Positions 7,722-14,248 of a stretch of DNA of 64,000 nt are shown here, piece by piece. Position 1 is the first letter of the stretch. Each line of letters opens with the position of its first letter. The position numbers and the translations under genes were made by a program. The notes under the pieces were generated by a model that was given only the letters and a program-made list of their open reading frames with translations, made no database searches and was not told the DNA's origin. This DNA comes from Kitasatospora sp. MMS16-BH015 (GTDB taxonomy: Bacteria > Actinomycetota > Actinomycetes > Streptomycetales > Streptomycetaceae). The stretch is taken from positions 5,022,001 through 5,086,000 of the forward strand of contig NZ_CP025394.1 in the NCBI RefSeq assembly GCF_002943525.1. The letters run 5' to 3'.

Positions 7722-8003
7722 GTGCGAGGACACCGGCGGCACGTGCGCTACTTCGTCATGATGGGCGTCTGCCTGGCGCTCTTCGTCCTGGCCTGGGGCG
7801 TGGTGCGCTTCTGGTCGGTGCCGGTGGCGATCGGGATGTGCGTGGTCGCCATGGTGATCCCGCCGGTGGCCGCGATCACCGTCAACCGGCGCGACCCGGA
7901 GGACGACTGGTGGAACGACCCCCGCTGGGACGACCCGCGCTGGGACGATCCCGGCCACGACCGGGACCACCCGGACGACGAGCACCCCGACAGGCCGGCC
8001 TAG
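7722..8003 (+). CDS. DUF3099-like two-TM membrane protein
   Basis: This is a 93-aa protein with two membrane segments (about 11-30 and 34-53) in the pattern MMGVCLALFVLAWGVVRFWSV / AIGMCVVAMVIPPVAAI. An acidic, Trp- and Asp-rich cytoplasmic tail follows, with a short repeat (DPRWDDPRWDDPG) and alternating Asp/Pro/His. It resembles the DUF3099 family found in this syntenic position in streptomycetes. The GTG at 7722 is the longest reasonable start, but its Shine-Dalgarno spacing is short. Function is unknown. Confidence 0.7.
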   Translation: MRGHRRHVRYFVMMGVCLALFVLAWGVVRFWSVPVAIGMCVVAMVIPPVAAITVNRRDPEDDWWNDPRWDDPRWDDPGHDRDHPDDEHPDRPA

Positions 8004-8366
8004 TCAGTAGACGAGGGCCTGCACGCCCTCGGCCATGATCTCGCTGACGAAGACCTGCGCGCCCGCGATCCGGACGCCCCCGATCACGTCCTCCTGAGTG
8101 ATGCCGCGCCGCGTCGCGCACTGCGTGCAGAGCGTCACCTGCCCGCTCACCAGTAGCGAGCCGAGCAGATCCGGCAGCGGCGCGGCGTGCGGCAGTTCGA
8201 ACTCCGCGGCCCGGCCCGGCAGGGCGAACCAGGAGGACTCGCCGGTGAGCCAGAGCGAGACCTCCACCCCGCTGGCGACGGCGACCGCCGCCACGGTGAA
8301 GGCCTGCGAGCAGCGCTCGGGCGCGTCGGCCCCGGCGGTGACCTTGATGACCAGCTTCTTCGACAT
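8004..8366 (-). CDS. DsrE/DsrF-family protein
   Basis: The 120-aa product shows a DsrE-like Rossmann pattern (KKLVIKVTAGADAPERCSQAFTVAAVAVASGVEVSLWLTGES) followed by LVSGQVTLCTQCATRRG, whose paired Cys residues fit the sulfur-relay chemistry of this family. A GTG nine bases upstream (8375) is an alternative start. It is convergent with the DUF3099 gene and 350 bp downstream of DUF1416, so it may belong functionally to the sulfur neighbourhood. The specific partner is unknown. Confidence 0.8.
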   Translation of the reverse strand: MSKKLVIKVTAGADAPERCSQAFTVAAVAVASGVEVSLWLTGESSWFALPGRAAEFELPHAAPLPDLLGSLLVSGQVTLCTQCATRRGITQEDVIGGVRIAGAQVFVSEIMAEGVQALVY

Positions 8367-8494
8367 AGTCGACACCCTAACGGCGACGTGGCGGGGCTCA
8401 CCGAGACCCGGCCTGCGCTGCCGGATAGACTCGTCGGCGCATTACCGCCCGTCCCCCAGACCCCATTTCCCCGCCGCATCCGGGAGCGCCGACC

Positions 8495-8596
8495 ATGCTG
8501 GAAATCTTCTTCGACGGACTGCTCGCCCTCATGGCCGTCCTGATCACCTGGTTCGCCATCTTCTCCGTCATGAAGCTCTACCAGGGCCAGCGCTGA
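8495..8596 (+). CDS. 33-aa single-TM membrane peptide
   Basis: A 34-codon frame (MLEIFFDGLLALMAVLITWF then AIFSVMKLYQGQR) has GGGAG at 8482-8486, eight bases before the ATG. It encodes one hydrophobic helix with a short basic/polar tail. Good Shine-Dalgarno spacing, third-position G/C preference and a position between conserved genes support a real small protein. It may be co-transcribed with the nitrobindin-like gene 50 bp downstream. I do not recognise a named family. Confidence 0.65.
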   Translation: MLEIFFDGLLALMAVLITWFAIFSVMKLYQGQR

Positions 8597-8646
8597 CTTC
8601 TGCCTTACCGTTGAGGCAGCCCTACCCGACGACAGACACCAGGACC

Positions 8647-9231
8647 ATGATCGAGATTCCTTCCGACCTCCACAAGGACGTCGTTTCGCTGGCCTTCCTC
8701 CTCGGTACCTGGGAGGGCGCGGGCGTCTTCGACTTCCCCGGTTCCGAGAAGTGCAACTTCGGCCAGGAGGTCGTGTTCCGTCACGACGGCCGTCCGTTCC
8801 TGGAGTTCCGCTCCCGGACCTGGGTGCTGGACAACGACGGTGAGAAGGTGCGTCCACTGGAGAACGAGCACGCGTTCTGGCGGGTGACGAGCAACCAGCA
8901 CGGCACCAGCGGCGAGCGCGAGATCGAGATCTCCTCCGTCCGCGACGACGGTACCGTGGAGATCTGGTACGGCAAGCTGCACGACGGCAAGCCGCAGATC
9001 GACGTGGCCACCGACGCCGTGGCCCGGATCGACGGTTCGGCTCCGTACTCGGGTGGCAAGCGCCTCTACGGCATGGTCAACGAGGAGCTGCTCTGGGTCG
9101 GCGAGAAGGCCGCCCCCGAGGTGCCGCTCCGGCCGTACATGTCGGCGCAGCTCAAGAAGGTGCTCAGCCCGGCTCAGCTGATCAAGGACATCGCCGACCT
9201 GCCGGACGACGGCATCGCCTTCTTCAAGTAG
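8647..9231 (+). CDS. Nitrobindin-like (FABP/heme-binding barrel) protein
   Basis: The 194-aa product has the nitrobindin family signature LLGTWEGAG near the N-terminus and the C-terminal KRLYGMVNEELLWVGEKA ... PLRPYMSAQLKKV. True nitrobindins bind ferric heme through a His in a PxxPHxxA-like segment. Here that place reads RPYMSAQ, with Tyr and no His, so it fits the 'nitrobindin-like' streptomycete subgroup that lacks the heme ligand. It probably binds another hydrophobic ligand. It is followed by a large palindrome and nur. Confidence 0.85.
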   Translation: MIEIPSDLHKDVVSLAFLLGTWEGAGVFDFPGSEKCNFGQEVVFRHDGRPFLEFRSRTWVLDNDGEKVRPLENEHAFWRVTSNQHGTSGEREIEISSVRDDGTVEIWYGKLHDGKPQIDVATDAVARIDGSAPYSGGKRLYGMVNEELLWVGEKAAPEVPLRPYMSAQLKKVLSPAQLIKDIADLPDDGIAFFK

Positions 9232-9247
9232 GACAGCGGTATTGCTG

Positions 9248-9280
9248 GTGTAGGGACCGGTCGGTGACCGGTCCCTACAC
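9248..9280. promoter_or_regulatory. Perfect 15-bp inverted repeat between the nitrobindin-like gene and nur
   Basis: GTGTAGGGACCGGTC (9248-9262) and GACCGGTCCCTACAC (9266-9280) are exact inverse complements with a 3-nt centre. The right arm includes TACACT (9276-9281), a plausible -10 hexamer, and the nur ATG is at 9289. The repeat could be an operator over the nur promoter, a terminator of the upstream gene, or both. Confidence 0.6.
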
Positions 9281-9288
9281 TTGTCTGC

Positions 9289-9759
9289 ATGGTGAACGCG
9301 GACACCCCCACCGAGGCGGAGACCCCCGCCGACTGGAAGGCCGACCTGCGCGAGCGCGGGTACCGGCTGACCCCGCAGCGCCAGCTGGTGCTGGAGGCGG
9401 TGGACGTGCTCGACCACGCCACCCCGGACGAGATCCTGCACCAGGTGCGCAAGACCGCCAGCGGGGTCAACATCTCGACGGTCTACCGCACCCTGGAGCT
9501 GCTGGAGGAGCTCGGCCTGGTCTCGCACGCCCACCTCGGGCACGGCGCGCCCACCTACCACCTGGCCGGCCGGCACACCCACCTCCACCTGGTCTGCCGC
9601 GACTGCGATTCGGTGACCGAGACGGAGACCGGGATCGCCGCCCCGCTGATCGACAGCCTGCGCGAGCAGCACGGCTTCGACACCGACCTCAAGCACTTCG
9701 CGATCTTCGGCCGCTGCGCCGACTGCACGGCGAAGCTGGCCGCGGACGGCCCGGCCTGA
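9289..9759 (+). CDS. nur: Nickel-responsive Fur-family regulator Nur
   Basis: The 156-aa Fur-family regulator begins with a winged helix (DWKADLRERGYRLTPQRQLVLEAV, NISTVYRTLELLEELGLVSHAHLGHG). A metal-binding dimerisation domain follows, with HxHLHLVCRDC and a second CADC pair near the end. It matches my memory of S. coelicolor Nur, which senses nickel and controls nickel uptake and the Ni- and Fe-superoxide dismutases. A Zn- or Fe-sensing paralogue is the alternative. The TACACT hexamer ends seven bases before the ATG, suggesting a leaderless mRNA. Confidence 0.85.
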   Translation: MVNADTPTEAETPADWKADLRERGYRLTPQRQLVLEAVDVLDHATPDEILHQVRKTASGVNISTVYRTLELLEELGLVSHAHLGHGAPTYHLAGRHTHLHLVCRDCDSVTETETGIAAPLIDSLREQHGFDTDLKHFAIFGRCADCTAKLAADGPA

Positions 9760-9789
9760 GCACGGACGGGCCGACGTAAGCTCTCCGGT

Positions 9790-10767
9790 ATGACTTCCGG
9801 TATCACGAAGAGCCCGCTCCTCGCCCTGCCCGGTGCCGTCCCCGCCGAAGGGCCCGACGAGGGCGTGGCGGCCCACTACGGCGGCCTGTTCCAGGAGCAG
9901 CGGGCGCTGGCCGAGGGCCGGGGCTTCGTGGACCTCTCGCACCGCGGCGTGGTCACCGTGACCGGCCCCGACCGGCTGGCCTGGCTGCACCTGCTGCTCA
10001 CCCAGCACGTCAGCGCGCTGCCCCCGCAGCAGGCGGCCGACGCGCTGATCCTCTCCCCGAACGGCCACGTGGAGCACGCGCTCTACCTGGTGGACGACGG
10101 CACCACCACCTGGGCGCACGTCGAGCCGGGCACCCTGCCCGAGCTGCTCAAGTACCTGGAGAGCATGAAGTTCATGTACCGGGTGGAGGTCGCGGACGCC
10201 ACCGCCGAGTACGCCCTGGTGCACCTGCCGGCCGGTTCGACCGCCCCGGTCGAGGGCGCGGCGGCCGTCCGCTCGCTGCCGTACGGCACCGACCTCTTCC
10301 TGCCGCGCGAGCGACTGGCCGAGCTCACGGCCGGGTACGGCCCGGCGGCCGGCGTCTGGGCGTACGAGGCGCTGCGGGTCGAGCAGCACCGGCCGCGGCT
10401 GGGCTTCGAGACCGACCACCGGACCATCCCGCACGAGGTGGACTGGCTGCGCACCGCCGTGCACCTGCAGAAGGGCTGCTACCGGGGGCAGGAGACGGTG
10501 GCCCGCGTCCACAACCTGGGGAAGCCGCCGCGCCGGCTGGTCTTCCTGCACCTGGACGGCACCGAGGAGTCGCTGCCCCCGCACGGCACCGAGCTGCGGC
10601 TGGCCTCCGACCCGGAGGGCCGGGCGCTGGGCTTCGTGACCTCCTCGGCCCGCCACCACGAGCTGGGCCCGATCGCGCTGGGCATCGTCAAGCGGAACGT
10701 GCCCGTGGACGCCGTGCTGGTGGCCGGGAGCGTCCCGGCCGCGCAGGAGGTCGTCGTCCCGCAGTAG
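9790..10767 (+). CDS. ygfZ: YgfZ/GcvT-like folate-binding protein
   Basis: This is a 325-aa protein of the aminomethyltransferase-like COG0354 family. The hallmark KGCYRGQE lies at residues 228-235, with the conserved Cys that marks YgfZ proteins. These use tetrahydrofolate and help maintain or repair iron-sulfur proteins. N-terminal GcvT-fold features (GFVDLSHRGVVTVTGPDRLAWL) are present. It follows nur by 30 bp and may be co-transcribed with it. The product is cytoplasmic. Confidence 0.9.
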   Translation: MTSGITKSPLLALPGAVPAEGPDEGVAAHYGGLFQEQRALAEGRGFVDLSHRGVVTVTGPDRLAWLHLLLTQHVSALPPQQAADALILSPNGHVEHALYLVDDGTTTWAHVEPGTLPELLKYLESMKFMYRVEVADATAEYALVHLPAGSTAPVEGAAAVRSLPYGTDLFLPRERLAELTAGYGPAAGVWAYEALRVEQHRPRLGFETDHRTIPHEVDWLRTAVHLQKGCYRGQETVARVHNLGKPPRRLVFLHLDGTEESLPPHGTELRLASDPEGRALGFVTSSARHHELGPIALGIVKRNVPVDAVLVAGSVPAAQEVVVPQ

Positions 10768-10774
10768 GCCGGGC

Positions 10775-11209
10775 TCAGACTTCGAGGAGCACGGTGAACG
10801 GGCCGTCGTTGACCAGGGCCACCTTCATGTCGGCGCCGAACCTGCCCGTCTCCACCTTGGCGCCCAGCGTGCGGAGCTCGGCCACCACGGCCGCCACCAG
10901 CGGCTCGGCCACCGGGCCGGGGGCGGCGGCGTTCCAGGTGGGGCGGCGGCCCTTGCGGGCGTCGCCGTACAGGGTGAACTGACTGATCACCAGCAGCGGG
11001 GCGCCGAAGTCGGAGCAGGAGAGCTCGGCCTCCTCTCCCTCGAAGAGCCGCAGCGACCAGAGCTTGCGGGCCAGCTGGGCGGCCTTGGCGGGGGTGTCCT
11101 CGTGGGTCACCCCGACCAGGACGCACAGGCCCGGCTCCTCGATCGCGCCGACGGTCTCGCCGTCCACCGTCACCCTGGCCTCGGTCACTCGCTGCACCAC
11201 TGCTCGCAT
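10775..11209 (-). CDS. dtd: D-aminoacyl-tRNA deacylase
   Basis: The 144-aa enzyme hydrolyses D-aminoacyl-tRNAs and also glycyl-tRNA(Ala), a proofreading step of translation. Family motifs are visible: MRAVVQRVTEARVTVDGE at the N-terminus, the active-site SQFTLYGD and the C-terminal NDGPFTV (NxGPxT motif). Length is normal for Dtd. MRAVV at 11209 is the family start; an ATG three codons upstream (MAHMRAV) is the alternative. It is convergent with ygfZ, with only 7 bp between their stops. Confidence 0.92.
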   Translation of the reverse strand: MRAVVQRVTEARVTVDGETVGAIEEPGLCVLVGVTHEDTPAKAAQLARKLWSLRLFEGEEAELSCSDFGAPLLVISQFTLYGDARKGRRPTWNAAAPGPVAEPLVAAVVAELRTLGAKVETGRFGADMKVALVNDGPFTVLLEV

Positions 11210-11422
11210 GTGCGCCATTCTGCCGGAGCGCGCAGCCCGCTCGGGGGGCGCGTCCGATGCGATGCGCGCCGGAGTGGTGCGACGGGCCGGCGCCGCCACC
11301 TGCGGTTTGCGCCAGTCGTATCAGCCACCCCCGTTCGCCAGGGGGCCGTTCGGGTGGCCGGGCCGTGCGCGGCTGACGCCCCAGTGGCAGGCTGTGGGGC
11401 GGCACGGGCTGAGGGCCCCCGT

Positions 11423-11441
11423 CGTTCGATCGGATCGAACG
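11423..11441. promoter_or_regulatory. Perfect palindrome upstream of rsiG
   Basis: CGTTCGATC (11423-11431) and GATCGAACG (11433-11441) are exact inverse complements around one G, 155 bp before the rsiG start. This is in the middle of the 386-bp dtd-rsiG gap, which otherwise holds no gene. It has the form of an operator for a dimeric regulator. No known family site is recognised. Confidence 0.5.
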
Positions 11442-11595
11442 TCCGTGTCGGTCGAGGTCGCCCGTGTGGGTGGTGCCGTCGGCCCGGGGGAACTCAGGGG
11501 GGCGTGCCGCGCGTGCACCAGTGACGAGGGCTCACCCCGCCGTGAGTGCAGGGGCAAGGAGCAGCGTGACCAGGACAGCGGCAGGTGGTTGGTTG

Positions 11596-12255
11596 ATGGA
11601 CGCGAGCAGCACGGCCCACGAGCAGCGGACGGACCTCGCGGAGCGGACCGACCTCGCGGCGCGGGCGGACCTCGCCGAGCGGGCGGGCCCGGCCGGGCGC
11701 ACCGACCTCGCCGAGCGGGCCGGCCTGGCCGCCTCGGAGCCGGCGGAGCTCAGGGTGCTCCGGCTGGCGGAGTTGCGGCTGCTGCGCCGCGACGCGCTGG
11801 AGCAGGAGGCCGACCTCTCGTACCTGCGCCGGCTGCTCCAGGGCCGCACCGACATCCTGCGGGCCGAGCTGGCCCGGCGGGACGCCCCCGGCCCGGAGTC
11901 GGCGCCCGCCACCGCCCCGGCCGAGGAGCTGCTGCTCGACCGGCTGCCGGCGATCCTGGCCGACGCCCCCGCCTCGGTCCGCCGCCCGGCCCGCCACCTG
12001 ACCCTCGGCCCGCCGCGCGGCGAGCGGTACCAGCGCGAGGCGGACGAGCTGATGGGTGACGTCCAACTGGCCGATCTGGCCGCCCACCCCACCGCCGAGC
12101 TGCTGGCCGCCGTCGAGCGCCTGGCGGTGCACGAACGGGAGGTCTCGGGCCGTCGCCAGCGGCTCCAGCGCACGGCCGACGACTGCGGTGCGGAGATCAC
12201 CCGCAGGTACCGTGAAGGGGAAGCACGGGTCGACGACCTGCTCACCGGCGGCTGA
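11596..12255 (+). CDS. rsiG: c-di-GMP-dependent anti-sigma factor RsiG
   Basis: This is a 219-aa helical protein. It carries two copies of the c-di-GMP-binding signature E(X)3S(X)2R(X)3Q(X)3D: EADLSYLRRLLQGRTD in the first helix, and EREVSGRRQRLQRTAD in the second. In Streptomyces, RsiG loaded with c-di-GMP sequesters sigma-WhiG and delays sporulation. The first 45 residues are an unusual degenerate repeat (TDLAER / ADLAER / AGLAA units) before the conserved part. The ATG at 11596 has only a weak Shine-Dalgarno sequence, so the N-terminus is the uncertain part. Cytoplasmic. Confidence 0.9.
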   Translation: MDASSTAHEQRTDLAERTDLAARADLAERAGPAGRTDLAERAGLAASEPAELRVLRLAELRLLRRDALEQEADLSYLRRLLQGRTDILRAELARRDAPGPESAPATAPAEELLLDRLPAILADAPASVRRPARHLTLGPPRGERYQREADELMGDVQLADLAAHPTAELLAAVERLAVHEREVSGRRQRLQRTADDCGAEITRRYREGEARVDDLLTGG

Positions 12256-12322
12256 GCCCCCACGGAGGCGGGTGGCCCGGGCCCACACCCTCAAGCCAGC
12301 CTCACCCGTGGAGCACCCTCCG

Positions 12323-13282
12323 ATGCCGCAGACCTCCGCCCTGCCCGTCCTCGCCGACGTCATACGCTCCGGCTTCACCGAGGGCCACCACCGTGGCTCA
12401 CTGGTGCTGCTGGCCCGCGACGGTTCGGTGGAGCTGGCCCTCGGCACCCCGCAGGAGCCGGTCTTCCCGCGCTCCTGCGGCAAGCCGTTCCAGGCCGTCG
12501 CCACCCTGCGCGCCGGGCTGGACCTGGACGGTGCCCCGCTGGCCCTGGCCGCCTCCAGCCACTCGGCCGAGCCCTTCCACCTGGCGGCCGTCCGCGAGCT
12601 GCTCGGCACGGCCGGCCTCACCGAGGCCGATCTGCGCACCCCGGCCGACCTGCCACTTGACGAGGTCGAGGCCGAAGCGGTGCTGCGCGCGGGCGGCGAG
12701 CGCGCGCCGATCCTGATGGACTGCTCCGGCAAGCACGCCGGCTGGCTGGCCGCCTGCGTGGCCAACGGCTGGGACACCGCCGGCTACCTGGACCCGGAGC
12801 ACCCGGTGCAGCGGCTGGCGCTCGGAGCCCTGACCGAGTACACCGGCGAGACCCCGACGGCGCGGGGCACCGACGGCTGCGGCGCCCCGCTCTGGGCCGT
12901 CTCGCTGACCGGCCTGGCCCGGGGCTACCGCGCCCTGCTGGCCGCCGAGCCCGGCACCCCCGGCCGCCGGGTGGCCGACGCGATGCGGGCCCACCCCGAG
13001 TACGTGGCCGGCACCCGCCGCGCCGACACCTGGCTGATGCGGGCCGTCCCCGGCCTGCTCGCCAAGATGGGCGCCGAGGCCGTCCAGGTGGCCGCCCTGC
13101 CGGACGGCCGGGCCCTCGCCTTCAAGATCGACGACGGCGCCGAGCGGGCCCGCGGCCCGGTGCTGGCCGAGGCGCTGCGCCGGCTCGGCGCCCAGGTGCC
13201 GGCCGAGACCCTGGCCCGCCTGGAGGACTCCCCGCTGCACGGCGGCGGCGCGGTCGTGGGCGCCGTCCGGGCGGCCTTCTGA
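12323..13282 (+). CDS. Asparaginase (asparaginase II family)
   Basis: The 319-aa product belongs to the actinobacterial/rhizobial asparaginase II family, unrelated to the AnsA type. Visible conserved segments are RSGFTEGHHRGSLVLL, FPRSCGKPFQA, DCSGKHAGWLAAC, GTDGCGAPLWAVSL and the C-terminal KIDDGAERARGPVLAEALRRLG. It hydrolyses L-asparagine to aspartate and ammonia. No signal peptide is visible. It lies 67 bp after rsiG, and a very stable hairpin follows before dodecin. Confidence 0.88.
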   Translation: MPQTSALPVLADVIRSGFTEGHHRGSLVLLARDGSVELALGTPQEPVFPRSCGKPFQAVATLRAGLDLDGAPLALAASSHSAEPFHLAAVRELLGTAGLTEADLRTPADLPLDEVEAEAVLRAGGERAPILMDCSGKHAGWLAACVANGWDTAGYLDPEHPVQRLALGALTEYTGETPTARGTDGCGAPLWAVSLTGLARGYRALLAAEPGTPGRRVADAMRAHPEYVAGTRRADTWLMRAVPGLLAKMGAEAVQVAALPDGRALAFKIDDGAERARGPVLAEALRRLGAQVPAETLARLEDSPLHGGGAVVGAVRAAF

Positions 13283-13306
13283 CGGAGGATCCGGGGGTGC
13301 GGGGCG

Positions 13307-13354
13307 CCCTCGGGTGCGGCACGGTGGACCGGGGGGCCGTGCCGCACCCGAGGG
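13307..13354 (+). promoter_or_regulatory. Perfect 18-bp hairpin that includes the dodecin ribosome-binding site
   Basis: CCCTCGGGTGCGGCACGG (13307-13324) pairs exactly with CCGTGCCGCACCCGAGGG (13337-13354). The AGGGAG Shine-Dalgarno of dodecin (13351-13356) begins inside the right arm, so folding would hide it. The hairpin can also serve as the asparaginase terminator. Confidence 0.65.
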
Positions 13355-13362
13355 AGCAACCC

Positions 13363-13578
13363 ATGACCGACCACGTCTACCGCGTCACCGAGATCGTCGG
13401 CTCCTCGCCCGAGAGCATCGACGCCGCCATCCGCAACGGCGTGGACCGGGCGTCCCGCACCCTCCGCAACCTCGACTGGTTCGAGGTCACCCAGATCCGC
13501 GGCCACTTGGCCGAGGGCGCCGTCGCCCACTACCAGGTCGGCCTCAAGCTCGGCTTCCGGCTGGACGAGGAGGACTGA
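13363..13578 (+). CDS. Dodecin flavin-storage protein
   Basis: The 71-aa protein has the dodecin pattern: VYRVTEIVGSSPESIDAAIRNGVDRASRTLRNLDWFEVTQIRGHL..., then AHYQVGLKLGFRLDE. Dodecins form hollow dodecamers that bind flavins or CoA and buffer free flavin. The size is typical. The ribosome-binding site lies partly inside a perfect 18-bp hairpin, so translation may be structure-controlled. The gene is monocistronic and convergent with ppa. Confidence 0.92.
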   Translation: MTDHVYRVTEIVGSSPESIDAAIRNGVDRASRTLRNLDWFEVTQIRGHLAEGAVAHYQVGLKLGFRLDEED

Positions 13579-13605
13579 CCCCGTCCGGGCCTTCGGGCAG
13601 CGGAA

Positions 13606-13646
13606 AGGCCGGGGTGGGCGTCCGATCGGGACGCTCACCCCGGCCT
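13606..13646. terminator. Bidirectional terminator between dodecin and ppa
   Basis: AGGCCGGGGTGGGCGTCC (13606-13623) pairs with GGACGCTCACCCCGGCCT (13629-13646) with one G-T type mismatch and a short GATC-containing loop. It lies between two convergent genes. Confidence 0.75.
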
Positions 13647-13683
13647 CGTCAGCCCCGGAAGGGACCGGAAGGGTGGGGCCGGC

Positions 13684-14172
13684 TCAGTGGCCGGACTCCT
13701 CCAGGCGCTTGATCGAGGCGGTGATCTCGGCCTCGGCCTCGGCGCGGCCGACCCAGTCGGCGCCCTGGACGGACTTGCCGGGCTCCAGGTCCTTGTAGAC
13801 CTCGAAGAAGTGCTGGATCTCCAGGCGGTCGAACTCCGAGACGTGCTGGATGTCCTGGAGGTGCTCCCAGCGCGGGTCGGTCGCGGGGACGCAGAGCAGC
13901 TTGTCGTCGCCGCCGGCCTCGTCGGTCATGTGGAACATGCCGATCGCGCGGCACTTGATCAGGCAGCCGGGGAAGGTCGGCTCCTCCAGGATGACCAGCG
14001 CGTCGAGCGGGTCGCCGTCGTCGGCGAGGGTGCCCTCGACGTAGCCGTAGTCCGCCGGGTAGCGGGTCGACGTGAAGAGCATCCGGTCGAGGCGGAGGCG
14101 ACCGGTCTCATGGTCGACCTCGTACTTGTTCCGCGAGCCCTTCGGGATCTCGATCAGGACGTCGAACTCCAA
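13684..14172 (-). CDS. ppa: Inorganic pyrophosphatase
   Basis: This is a 162-aa family I soluble pyrophosphatase, hydrolysing PPi to phosphate with Mg2+. Conserved segments are EFDVLIEIPKGSRNKYEVDHETG, ADYGYVEGTLADDGDPLDALVILEEPTFPG (with the acidic metal-site residues) and FEVYKDLEPGKSV. A TTG start at 14172 is chosen because GGAGGA lies four bases upstream; a TTG at 14184 would add four residues. It opens the ppa-dacB-tilS-hpt-ftsH-fol block. Confidence 0.93.
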   Translation of the reverse strand: MEFDVLIEIPKGSRNKYEVDHETGRLRLDRMLFTSTRYPADYGYVEGTLADDGDPLDALVILEEPTFPGCLIKCRAIGMFHMTDEAGGDDKLLCVPATDPRWEHLQDIQHVSEFDRLEIQHFFEVYKDLEPGKSVQGADWVGRAEAEAEITASIKRLEESGH

Positions 14173-14248
14173 CGGTTCCTCCAAGGTAGGGACTGACAGA
14201 ATCCAAGTGTCTCCTACGGCAAGGTGTGCTCAGGAAAGGGGCCGGTCG

